Source: Flavobacteriales bacterium UBA3431
GTDB lineage: Bacteria; Bacteroidota; Bacteroidia; Flavobacteriales; Schleiferiaceae
Length of the DNA: 28,983 nt
NCBI GenBank assembly: GCA_002381225.1
Contig: DFSS01000011.1
Span: 17,680 to 46,662 of the forward strand
Direction of reading: 5' to 3'
Positions 1 to 6,272 of the stretch are shown in pieces. The notes below the pieces were generated by a model, which saw only the letters and a list, made by a program, of their open reading frames with translations, did no database searches and was not told where the DNA came from. How positions within the stretch are numbered: position 1 is the first letter of the stretch; every line of letters starts with the position of its first letter. A program made the translations under genes and the position numbers.

Positions 1-21
1 CTACCCCTGAGCTACATCGGC
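1..21 (-). tRNA. tRNA-Thr (probably GGT), 5' fragment cut by window edge
   Basis: Only the 5' part is inside the window. Read on the minus strand it begins with the acceptor strand GCCGATG and a D-arm of the AGCTCAGGGGTAG type. The anticodon lies outside, so the isotype is inferred: this D-arm is typical of bacterial tRNA-Thr(GGT), and the order Thr-Tyr-Gly-Thr ahead of tuf is strongly conserved. Confidence 0.7.
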
Positions 22-33
22 TGATGTGTCATG

Positions 34-106
34 AGCGGAAGACGGGGTTCGAACCCGCGACCCTCAGCTTGGAAGGCTGATGCTCTACCAACTGAGCTAC
101 TTCCGC
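34..106 (-). tRNA. tRNA-Gly (anticodon TCC)
   Basis: On the minus strand the acceptor arms GCGGAAG and CTTCCGC pair perfectly, followed by a U discriminator. The D-arm is AGCTCAGTTGGTAGAGC, the anticodon loop holds TCC, and the T-loop is GGTTCGAACCC. CCA is not encoded. It is the third member of the Thr-Tyr-Gly-Thr operon. Confidence 0.97.
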
Positions 107-116
107 GTTTGTGTTG

Positions 117-198
117 TGGGAGTGGATGGACTCGAACCAACGATGTCTTCCGACGACAGATTTACAGTCTGCTGCAATAGCCACTATGCGACACTCCC
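117..198 (-). tRNA. tRNA-Tyr (anticodon GTA)
   Basis: The acceptor arms GGGAGTG and CACTCCC pair, with an A discriminator. The anticodon loop reads CTGTAAA (GTA). The gene is 82 nt because of the long class II variable arm expected for bacterial tRNA-Tyr. CCA is not encoded. Confidence 0.97.
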
Positions 199-246
199 AA
201 ATTTGATATGCCCTAAAAGATTGACGTAATGCTTGGTTGAGCTTCG

Positions 247-319
247 AGCCAGCAGAGGGACTCGAACCCCCGACCTACTGATTACAAATCAGTAGCTCTA
301 CCAACTGAGCTATGCTGGC
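247..319 (-). tRNA. tRNA-Thr (anticodon TGT)
   Basis: The acceptor arms GCCAGCA and TGCTGGC pair, with a U discriminator. The anticodon stem-loop CTGATTTGTAATCAG carries TGT, and the T-arm is GGGGGTTCGAGTCCC. This is the first gene of the tRNA operon, downstream of a promoter at about 407-436. Confidence 0.97.
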
Positions 320-406
320 AAAAAGTAAAGGACAAGCGGTCCCAAGCAGTGCGTCAAAAAAGAACGTTGCTGCATAGCAGCTTTCCCGCTATTTTCAAAC
401 GGACTG

Positions 407-436
407 CAAATGTAGAAAATAAAAGGATGTCTACAA
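407..436 (-). promoter_or_regulatory. Promoter of the tRNA-Thr/Tyr/Gly/Thr operon
   Basis: The minus strand shows TTG, 19 bases, then TACATTTG, matching the Bacteroidota -33 TTG / -7 TAnnTTTG pattern. It lies just after the hpf stop codon. The predicted start leaves a leader of about 80 nt before tRNA-Thr. That leader contains a small hairpin (GCTGC-TAT-GCAGC, about 370-383) followed some bases later by a T-run near 356-361. Confidence 0.75.
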
Positions 437-443
437 GCGGTCT

Positions 444-752
444 CTAACGCTTTTTCGCAGACAAGTTTTTCCCCTTGCTGCGCTTGACGATTCGGCGGAG
501 TGCCAACATGGCTAAACTCACCGATTTCTCAAAGGTCTTGGCCTCCTTTTTCACCACTACTTCCTTGCCAGGTAGATGAATGCATACTTCGGCAATCTTG
601 TTTTCATGCATGTGGTTGTTGTCCAAGCGCAAGAAGACCGTGGCTGCGGATACGCGGTTCGAGACCTTGGTGACCGTTTCTACTTTGGACTGGATGTAGG
701 AAAGAAGGCGCTCGCTGGCTTTGAAGTGAACGGAATGGACTGCAACATTCAT
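444..752 (-). CDS. hpf: Short ribosome hibernation-promoting factor (HPF/RaiA family)
   Basis: This is a 102-residue protein of the S30AE/RaiA family. These proteins bind the decoding region of the small subunit and hold ribosomes inactive when growth stops. The N-terminus has the family beta-strand pattern with FKASERLLSYIQ, a central acidic LRLDNN segment, and a basic C-terminus rich in Lys and Arg that would contact rRNA. The length matches the short HPF/YfiA type; the long-HPF dimerisation domain is absent. It starts 23 bases after the recombinase stop codon with no promoter visible between them, so it is probably cotranscribed with that gene. It sits directly upstream of the tRNA-tuf operon, a position common in Flavobacteriia (recalled, not searched). 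Confidence 0.9.
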   Translation of the reverse strand: MNVAVHSVHFKASERLLSYIQSKVETVTKVSNRVSAATVFLRLDNNHMHENKIAEVCIHLPGKEVVVKKEAKTFEKSVSLAMLALRRIVKRSKGKNLSAKKR

Positions 753-775
753 GAGACAAGAATTTTACCTGCACC

Positions 776-1651
776 CTATCGGCCTTTGGGATGCGATTGA
801 TGATATACACGCTTTAACTGCTCCATGGAAGCATGCGTGTATATCTGCGTGGCCGACAAATTCGCGTGACCCAAGAGGCTGCGAATCGCAGATAGATCTG
901 CTCCCATGTCTAGCAAATGCGTGGCAAACGTATGCCGCAAGATGTGCGGACTCTTTGTCTCGACGGTGCTAGTCCCTTGAAGATACGAATGAACGACGCG
1001 GTATACAAGCCTTGGAGACAAGGATTTTCCCGAATCCGAGGAAAAAACGGGAGCACTCGGCCCCAGCAAGGGCCACACGAGCAGATATGCGCCATAGGCC
1101 TCCGCCCAGGCAGGCAGCACGGGCAACTGACGTTCTTTGTTTCGCTTGCCCACCACCCGGATCGTGCCTTCTCGCACATCCACGTCGCTGTGCTTAAGGC
1201 CGATCAACTCCGCCCGTCGCAGTCCAAACGCATACAGGGTAAAGAGCAAGAATTGATCGCGCTGGCCTTCCCGGGTAGCAGGGAAGAGGTTGGGATCTAG
1301 CAGGGCTTCCACTTCATCGGTAGTCAGCGCACGAACTAAGCGCTTTTTTTCCTTGAGCGCCGGAATGCCCAGCGCCGGATTGCGTGCCGCCCCGGCGGAC
1401 TGCTCGGCAAACCGATAGAATGAACGCAAGGTCGAGAGCTTGCGGTTGACGGAACGCGCATCCATGCCCCGATCAACCATGTTGGCGACCCAGGCCCGTA
1501 CGTGGCTTCGGTCGGCCTCGAGAAGGTCCTCCAGGCCGACATGCCATTCCAAGAACACCACCCATTGGCCCATGTCCGAAACATAGGCCTCCACCGTCGC
1601 GGGGGACAGGCGCCGCTCGAGGGCGAGGTATTCAGCATAGGATTCAAGCAT
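776..1651 (-). CDS. XerC/XerD-type tyrosine recombinase
   Basis: This 291-residue protein has the two-domain Xer layout: an N-terminal SAM-like DNA-binding domain (about 1-90) and a C-terminal catalytic domain. All catalytic residues are visible: Arg145 in FGLRRAEL, Lys169 in VGKRNKER, His236 and Arg239 in HILRHTF, His262 in LGHANL, and nucleophile Tyr271 in QIYTH. Xer proteins resolve chromosome dimers at dif with FtsK. Whether this copy is XerC or XerD cannot be decided from the sequence, and no dif site was recognised nearby. Its setting, between a ribosomal protein gene and hpf with no integrase-type context, argues for a housekeeping role over phage integration. The start codon is only 12 bases past the T-run of the rpsU terminator, so expression probably depends on readthrough. 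Confidence 0.93.
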   Translation of the reverse strand: MLESYAEYLALERRLSPATVEAYVSDMGQWVVFLEWHVGLEDLLEADRSHVRAWVANMVDRGMDARSVNRKLSTLRSFYRFAEQSAGAARNPALGIPALKEKKRLVRALTTDEVEALLDPNLFPATREGQRDQFLLFTLYAFGLRRAELIGLKHSDVDVREGTIRVVGKRNKERQLPVLPAWAEAYGAYLLVWPLLGPSAPVFSSDSGKSLSPRLVYRVVHSYLQGTSTVETKSPHILRHTFATHLLDMGADLSAIRSLLGHANLSATQIYTHASMEQLKRVYHQSHPKGR

Positions 1652-1663
1652 GAGGGACGGATC

Positions 1664-1699
1664 AAAAAAAAGCCCCGAGAAGATAGAACTTCTCGGGGC
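1664..1699 (-). terminator. Rho-independent terminator of rpsU
   Basis: On the minus strand an 11-bp perfect stem (GCCCCGAGAAG pairing with CTTCTCGGGGC, 6-nt loop) is followed by eight T residues. It lies 21 bases after the rpsU stop codon and just before the recombinase start, so it probably sets the ratio of rpsU to xer-hpf transcript. Confidence 0.93.
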
Positions 1700-1720
1700 A
1701 GTATCGAATAGGGAACCGGA

Positions 1721-1915
1721 TTATTCGGCTTCCTTGATGCGCAAATTCTGCACGTAGGCCGCTTTGATAAATTCTTCGCGACGGGAAATGGAGGGTTTGG
1801 TAAACGCTTGGCGCTTGCGCAATTGGCGCATCGTCTGCGTACGGTCAAACTTCCGCTTGTAACGCTTGAGCGCGCGGTCGATGCCTTCTCCTTCTTTAAC
1901 TTGAATAACTAACAT
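1721..1915 (-). CDS. rpsU: Small ribosomal subunit protein bS21
   Basis: The protein is 64 residues long, beginning MLVIQVKEGEGIDRALK and continuing with the basic KRKFDRTQTMRQLRKRQAF segment typical of bS21. In Bacteroidota, bS21 with bS18 and bS6 is known to hold the 3' tail of 16S rRNA and sequester the anti-Shine-Dalgarno. A longer reading with 17 extra N-terminal residues is open but rejected: it would run through the Shine-Dalgarno and promoter region, and family members begin at MLVI. The gene has its own promoter (1945-1952), an exceptionally strong Shine-Dalgarno (1923-1935) and a terminator (1664-1699). It can therefore be made as a monocistronic message, with readthrough into xer-hpf. 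Confidence 0.97.
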   Translation of the reverse strand: MLVIQVKEGEGIDRALKRYKRKFDRTQTMRQLRKRQAFTKPSISRREEFIKAAYVQNLRIKEAE

Positions 1916-1922
1916 ACTTGAG

Positions 1923-1935
1923 TCACCTCCTTTCT
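1923..1935 (-). promoter_or_regulatory. Extended Shine-Dalgarno of rpsU
   Basis: The minus strand reads AGAAAGGAGGTGA, 13 bases complementary to the usual 16S 3' end, with 10 bases between GGAGG and the ATG. The other starts I inspected closely (glnA, secDF, mdh, gyrB, xer) have no comparable element. This fits the autogenous control proposed for flavobacterial rpsU: ribosomes lacking bS21 expose the anti-SD and then favour this message. Confidence 0.9.
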
Positions 1936-1944
1936 TTAGGGTGG

Positions 1945-1952
1945 CAAATGTA
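1945..1952 (-). promoter_or_regulatory. -7 promoter box of rpsU
   Basis: TACATTTG on the minus strand matches TAnnTTTG exactly and lies 29 bases upstream of the rpsU start. I see no good -33 TTG at the normal spacing. The predicted leader of about 22 nt is just long enough to contain the Shine-Dalgarno. Confidence 0.65.
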
Positions 1953-1984
1953 GTGCAAATTCCCACACGCCCCTATCCTCTATC

Positions 1985-2599
1985 TCAATTTCCCGGCGCG
2001 CGAAGAAGGAAGTACTTCGGGATCCAACTCTGCTGTACCGAATCAAAGGGGGCCAAGGCAAAGACCTCTTCCCAAGTGCGCAAGGGGCGAATGCGCGATT
2101 GATAGCGGTGAACAGATTGAATTTGGGCCGAGCGCCAAAGCGGGTGGGCATACCACGATTCCAATTCCAAGTCGGGCAAGGCCTGACGCGGTGGGACGAC
2201 CCACTCCCATCTCCAGCGCATGTCCAACCAGTCCTCCTTTGCGGCGATGGCCGAATCCATCCCTCCCCAGCGTGCTCTTTGCGTGATAAAGCGATCCGCT
2301 TTCCACTGCGGCCAATACCCAGCAAGCCATTTGGCCGAAACCGTATCACTCCGAACGAACGCAGGCACGGATACCGTGCGCATCGAATCCCGAGCATAGG
2401 ACTTCCAGGAACGAGGGTTTTGACGCCGGTACAGGGGCGGCTCCCGCCAAATGGTCGAATCCTCCAGGCCGGCCTCCGCCTCCCAAGCCACCCACCCTAT
2501 CCAGGAAGGTTCTCGGTTTCGTTGGTACCTATTTAAAATGAAAAGGGCGAGGAAAATCCCCGCCCAAGCCATTGTGGTAAACCATTCCGTTCGCCTCAT
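1985..2599 (-). CDS. Membrane-anchored helix-hairpin-helix (ComEA-like) protein, degenerate
   Basis: The protein has 204 residues. An N-terminal hydrophobic helix (about 10-22, MAWAGIFLALFIL) is followed by a soluble, Trp- and Arg-rich region. Two stretches align by eye with the HHH units of Bacteroidota ComEA-like proteins: about 105-145, with ADRFITQRARWGGM in the place of the usual yRxxLGGF, and about 160-200, with VHRYQSRIRPLRTWEEVFALAPF. The glycine-rich hairpins that bind DNA are poorly kept, so DNA binding is uncertain. Its ATG overlaps the preceding small transporter gene by four bases (ATGA), placing it at the end of the purM chain. In related genomes I recall an HHH protein next to rpsU. 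Function is unknown; HHH membership is by inspection only. Confidence 0.65.
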   Translation of the reverse strand: MRRTEWFTTMAWAGIFLALFILNRYQRNREPSWIGWVAWEAEAGLEDSTIWREPPLYRRQNPRSWKSYARDSMRTVSVPAFVRSDTVSAKWLAGYWPQWKADRFITQRARWGGMDSAIAAKEDWLDMRWRWEWVVPPRQALPDLELESWYAHPLWRSAQIQSVHRYQSRIRPLRTWEEVFALAPFDSVQQSWIPKYFLLRAPGN

Positions 2600-2733
2600 T
2601 CCAAATCGTTGTCCTCGAAGGAGTCAGGTTCGGGCTTCGCCGGCGTGCGGAGGACCTTTAAGAAGAAATATCCCGTGATGCAGGTTACGGTGACCTGCGT
2701 GATCACCATCATCCAAAAAGCGCTTGTACTCAT
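2596..2733 (-). CDS. MetS-like small subunit of NSS transporter (45 aa)
   Basis: This is a very short gene encoding 45 residues. It starts MSTSAFWMMVITQ, has one membrane helix (about 6-27) ending in GYFFLKVLR, then a short acidic tail containing TPAKPEPDSFEDND. Its ATG overlaps the stop codon of the large transporter gene (ATGA), and its own TGA overlaps the next start in the same way, so three genes are translationally linked. In Corynebacterium the NSS methionine transporter MetP needs a small one-helix partner, MetS, encoded next to it. Many bacterial NSS genes are followed by similar tiny genes. I infer the same role here: assembly or activity of the 2730-4550 transporter. The position and single helix support this; no MetS sequence signature was verified. 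Confidence 0.78.
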   Translation of the reverse strand: MSTSAFWMMVITQVTVTCITGYFFLKVLRTPAKPEPDSFEDNDLE

Positions 2734-4550
2734 GATTCGTTCTGTGTTCGGTTCATAGAGGCACGCCATACGAGCGCGCAGATAAAGACAAATAGGCCGA
2801 TCAGCATGAACCGGGCAAGATGAATGTAAAAAATATCATTCAAGAAGGATCCCGACGCGATGGGTTGGCCTGCTGTAATGACTTCGCCAGAGCGCACCAT
2901 CGGGGCTTGATCCTCCTCGGTGAAGACATACATGGCGGCGATTTCCTCCGGAGCATCTGTTTCATGTACAATCACCGCGAAGCCTTCTTCCTGAGTTTGA
3001 AGTTCCACCACTCCGGCATGCTCGGTTTCAAAGTGGTCCGCAAAGGATTCCCGGTTGTAGGGACGGCTCATGTTCATAGCCCGCCCGATGATGGAACCTT
3101 CATCGAGCTCCCAGCCATTTTCCAGGGCGTTGGCGTAGTCGTTGTTCTTGGGAGTAATGAGGCTCATCACGAAAATGACCAAAAGAATCGTGGGCGTGAT
3201 GTACTTAATGATAGGTTTGTAGATGCGCGGGAGGGTGATGTCCGAGCCCGCGTTGATTTCATCCCAGCCTTTATCGATCCCAAAAATCCATGAGAAGAGA
3301 ATGGATTCGGCCAGCGCAAAGATGACAATGCCCACCGTGGCGCCCCAATAATCGTATTGGTCGAAGACGCCCTCGTTAAAGAAGAACACCGTAGGCAGTC
3401 CCATCACCAAGGTGATCATACCAAAGGTGATGGCTGACTTCTTGATGCTAAACCCAAATTCATCCTGCATGAAGCCCATCCATGGTGTGCCCATAGCCAA
3501 GGAGCTAGTGATGCCCGCAAAGAAGAGCAAGCCAAACCACATCACGCCGGCGAGCGTGCCCAAGGCGACACCCCACTTTCCGAAGAGGAAGGGCATGGTT
3601 TGGAACGCCATGGAGAATCCGGCATTCTCTTTGACCCAGTCCAGTCCCAAATACCCGACGGCAATAGGGATCACAATGGACGCTCCGAGGACAATTTCGA
3701 CGAAACCATTCATCCAACCGGCAGTCATCGCATTGAGGGCGATGTCATCCTTTGGGCGAACGTAGGCTGCGTAGCAATGTATCGTTCCCATGCCGACGGA
3801 GAGGGTGAAGAAGATTTGGCCTGCTGCGGCCAACCACACATTAAAGTTGGTCAAGGAGTCAAATTGCGGTTCCCACAAGAAGTTGAGACCCAGGGTGGAA
3901 TCGCAATCCAAGCATCCCTCTGATGCCCCGGAGGTACCAAGCGTCAAGGCGCGAATAGCCAAGAAGACACCAAAGAGAATCAGCATAGGCATCCCGATTT
4001 TCGCCACTTTTTCCACCCCACCTTTTAAGCCTTTGGAGAGAATCCAGGTATTGAGCACGAGACAAAGCACGTAGAAGAAAACCGCTTCGTAAGGAATACC
4101 CAGGGTGTTTTGAGAAATGTCCACATACGTGGTAAAGAAGGCCGCCACCTCCGTTTGGCTCATACCGGTAAAAGTTTGGGCCAAGGAGTGGAAGACATAG
4201 GACAACGTCCAGCTTTCGATGTAGCAATAGTAGGCCGCCACCGCGATGTTGGTGTAAATCCCGAATACGCCGAAGTAGCGCCAGAATTTGCGCCGTCCCA
4301 TCGAGCCAAGGATAAAGGGCGTGGAGTGGTTGCCCGACTTTCCGCCATAGCGGCCAGAGGACCATTCAATCCACAGCAGTGGGATACCCATAAGCAGGAA
4401 GCAAACGAGGTAGGGAATGATAAAGGTACCTCCCCCATTTTGGACGGCTTGTACCGGGAATCGAAGGAAGTTTCCTAGTCCCACGGCATTTCCTGCCATA
4501 GCGAGGATGAGGCCCACCCGTGAACCCCATGATTGTGTTTCTGAACTCAT
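2730..4550 (-). CDS. LeuT-type neurotransmitter:sodium symporter (NSS family)
   Basis: This 606-residue inner-membrane protein imports a substrate, likely an amino acid, with Na+. TM1 contains GNAVGLGNFLRFPVQA, almost identical to LeuT and in the same numbering: Ala22, Val23 and Asn27 of the sodium sites and gate Arg30 are all present. TM6 GQIFFTLSVG keeps the Thr254 equivalent, TM7 keeps the Asn286 equivalent (GWMNGFVEI), and TM8 FAGITSS keeps the Na2 residues. The positions matching LeuT Phe259 and Ile359, which line the substrate pocket, appear to be Met, so the substrate may differ from leucine. Compared with LeuT there is about 90 residues of extra sequence between the last two helices (residues 466-568). 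The gene begins 16 bases after the SDR stop codon and overlaps the small-subunit gene by 4 bases. Confidence 0.95.
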   Translation of the reverse strand: MSSETQSWGSRVGLILAMAGNAVGLGNFLRFPVQAVQNGGGTFIIPYLVCFLLMGIPLLWIEWSSGRYGGKSGNHSTPFILGSMGRRKFWRYFGVFGIYTNIAVAAYYCYIESWTLSYVFHSLAQTFTGMSQTEVAAFFTTYVDISQNTLGIPYEAVFFYVLCLVLNTWILSKGLKGGVEKVAKIGMPMLILFGVFLAIRALTLGTSGASEGCLDCDSTLGLNFLWEPQFDSLTNFNVWLAAAGQIFFTLSVGMGTIHCYAAYVRPKDDIALNAMTAGWMNGFVEIVLGASIVIPIAVGYLGLDWVKENAGFSMAFQTMPFLFGKWGVALGTLAGVMWFGLLFFAGITSSLAMGTPWMGFMQDEFGFSIKKSAITFGMITLVMGLPTVFFFNEGVFDQYDYWGATVGIVIFALAESILFSWIFGIDKGWDEINAGSDITLPRIYKPIIKYITPTILLVIFVMSLITPKNNDYANALENGWELDEGSIIGRAMNMSRPYNRESFADHFETEHAGVVELQTQEEGFAVIVHETDAPEEIAAMYVFTEEDQAPMVRSGEVITAGQPIASGSFLNDIFYIHLARFMLIGLFVFICALVWRASMNRTQNES

Positions 4551-4566
4551 GTTTTTTGGATATCCC

Positions 4567-5454
4567 TCAAATATAGGGAATCACATCTAAGACCTCTTGC
4601 AAAGTATGGGGGGCGAAGCCTAAATCTTTTTGGGCCTTCCGAATGTCAAAGCCCGTAATAGGGGGGCGCTTGGCAGGCTGCCCCAAGGTGGTGCTGTCTA
4701 CCCGGTCCATCAGGCTAGCGTCATAGCCGCCATGGGCCGCTACCCGCTCCACCAGAGCATAGATCGTCATCGTTTCCGGGCCGGAAAGGTGGTAAATGCC
4801 CGTGGCGCCTTTTTCGGCGATGAGCAAGCATCCTTCCGCTAAATCCATGGACCATGTCGGGCTCCGAACTTGGTCATCGACCACGCGAATGCGTTCCCCA
4901 CGTTGAAAAGCCCCACGTGCCCACAAAATGATGTTGCTTCGGCTCAAACCCGGCACGTAGCCGATGACGAGCACGGTGCGTGCGATGGACCACGGACAGG
5001 TGGCCGCCCTCACGAGCGCCTCCGCATCGGCTTTGGATTGCCCATACACCGACAAGGGATGGGCCGGAGCCTCTTCAGAGTATGGACCCGCCGTCCCGTC
5101 AAAAATGAAGTCTGTGCTGATAAAAATGAGATGCGCCCCAACTGCTTCGCAGGCCGCAATGCAATGGGCCGTCGCCTCCACATTAAGCTGATGGCAAAGG
5201 TCCGGTTGAAGCTCGCAATCATCTACTTGGGTCATCGCCGCCCCGTGGATCACCACATCGGGGCGAAAGGCGGCAAAGGCCCGCGCATAGTCTTCGGGGG
5301 ACGTCGTATCCAGGACTTCGTACTCGGCTCCTTGCAAATCGCCTCGAGCCACCCCACGACCGGTCGCGCAGAGGTCAAAGCGACCCTGGTTCGCATGCAA
5401 GAGGGATTGGCCCAAGAGACCATTCGCTCCCGTGACGAGGATGCGCTTTTTCAT
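4567..5454 (-). CDS. RmlD-like NAD(P)-dependent sugar reductase / extended SDR
   Basis: The protein has 295 residues from the chosen start. The Rossmann motif GANGLLG is at 9-15. The catalytic set is Ser/Thr113-114 in ISTDF with Tyr137 and Lys141 in VYGQSK. The overall pattern (HGAAMTQVDDCE, FDGTAGPYSE, HLSGPE near the C-terminus) is that of dTDP-4-dehydrorhamnose reductase (RmlD) relatives. RmlD makes dTDP-rhamnose, but no rmlA, B or C gene is nearby, so the actual substrate is unknown. An upstream ATG five codons earlier is open. I chose the ATG at 5454 because it forms an ATGA overlap with the pyrF stop and gives the standard MKKRILVTG start. Its last codons overlap a possible promoter for the transporter gene. 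Confidence 0.85.
   Translation of the reverse strand: MKKRILVTGANGLLGQSLLHANQGRFDLCATGRGVARGDLQGAEYEVLDTTSPEDYARAFAAFRPDVVIHGAAMTQVDDCELQPDLCHQLNVEATAHCIAACEAVGAHLIFISTDFIFDGTAGPYSEEAPAHPLSVYGQSKADAEALVRAATCPWSIARTVLVIGYVPGLSRSNIILWARGAFQRGERIRVVDDQVRSPTWSMDLAEGCLLIAEKGATGIYHLSGPETMTIYALVERVAAHGGYDASLMDRVDSTTLGQPAKRPPITGFDIRKAQKDLGFAPHTLQEVLDVIPYI
4568..4575 (-). promoter_or_regulatory. Possible internal -7 box before the NSS transporter
   Basis: TATATTTG on the minus strand matches TAnnTTTG exactly and overlaps the SDR stop codon, 17 bases before the transporter ATG. The nearest TTTG upstream is about 24 bases away, longer than normal, so this may be chance or a weak internal promoter. Confidence 0.4.
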
Positions 5455-6272
5455 ACCTCGTCGGGCCAATGGGTTTGCATATCCGCCACCAAGCGCTCTG
5501 CCTCGGCGGCCGCAGCTTCCGCAAAATCATCCCCAGCACTGGCATAGAGAATGCCCCGGGAGGAATTAATCAGAAGGCCCAGATCACCGGATATCGCCCC
5601 TGCGCGCATGACTTCTTCAACCGTTCCGCCCTGGGCCCCGACACCGGGAACCAAGAAGAAGTGTTCGGGAAGTTGAGCCCGGACTGAAGCGAGGCCTTCG
5701 GGGCGGGTCGCACCGACGACGACCATCCACTGCTCTGGAGACATCCATGTACGGTAGGCATCCAAGACATGGGCATAGAGCGGACGGCCATCAGCCATGG
5801 ACTGAAGCTGAAAATCGTTGGCCCCGGGGTTGCTCGTAAGGCCCAAGGCGATGCCCCATTTTCCGGGTAGCGCAAAGGGCTGCAAGCTATCCTGGCCCAT
5901 GTACGGAGCCACGGTGATGGCATCAAAGCCCAGTTCATTCAGAATACCCTGGGCGTACTTCGTGGCGGTATTGCCAATATCGCCACGCTTGGCGTCGGCA
6001 ATGCTCAAATGATGGGGGTAGCTGCCTAAATGATCGGCCACCCGAGCCAATGCCTGCCAACCCCCAACCCCCAGGGCTTCGAAAAAGGCCAAATTTGGTT
6101 TGTAGGCCACGGCATAGGGCGCGGTGGCATCAATGATGGCACAGCAAAAATCGGCCAAGCCCTCGGCCGTGCGGGGAAAATGCGCCGGCATTTTGTCCAT
6201 GTCTGGATCCAATCCGACGCATAGGACGGATTTCTTCGCTTGAATTTGGGCAATCAATTGGGCTCGTGTCAT
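5451..6272 (-). CDS. pyrF: Orotidine 5'-phosphate decarboxylase
   Basis: PyrF converts OMP to UMP, the last step of de novo pyrimidine synthesis, in the cytoplasm. The protein has 273 residues, matching the longer type 2 OMP decarboxylases found in Bacteroidota. The N-terminal strand is SVLCVGLDPDMDKMP. The catalytic motif is DAKRGDIG with Lys95 and Asp98, preceded by AYKPNLAFFE for substrate binding. Near the C-terminus VPGVGAQGG forms the phosphate-binding loop. The ATG overlaps the prfA stop codon by four bases (ATGA), and its own stop overlaps the SDR start in the same way. The prfA-pyrF pairing is one I recall from other Flavobacteriia. Confidence 0.97.
   Translation of the reverse strand: MTRAQLIAQIQAKKSVLCVGLDPDMDKMPAHFPRTAEGLADFCCAIIDATAPYAVAYKPNLAFFEALGVGGWQALARVADHLGSYPHHLSIADAKRGDIGNTATKYAQGILNELGFDAITVAPYMGQDSLQPFALPGKWGIALGLTSNPGANDFQLQSMADGRPLYAHVLDAYRTWMSPEQWMVVVGATRPEGLASVRAQLPEHFFLVPGVGAQGGTVEEVMRAGAISGDLGLLINSSRGILYASAGDDFAEAAAAEAERLVADMQTHWPDEV

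Noticed and set aside
356..383. Hairpin plus T-run in the tRNA operon leader as a terminator
   Set aside because: The stem is only five base pairs and the T-run starts about eight bases after it, so it is a poor terminator, and it lies downstream of a convincing tRNA promoter.
776..1651. Tyrosine recombinase as the mark of an integrated element
   Set aside because: The neighbours are rpsU, hpf and the tRNA-tuf cluster, there are no direct repeats or cargo genes, and the protein has Xer rather than phage-integrase size and layout.
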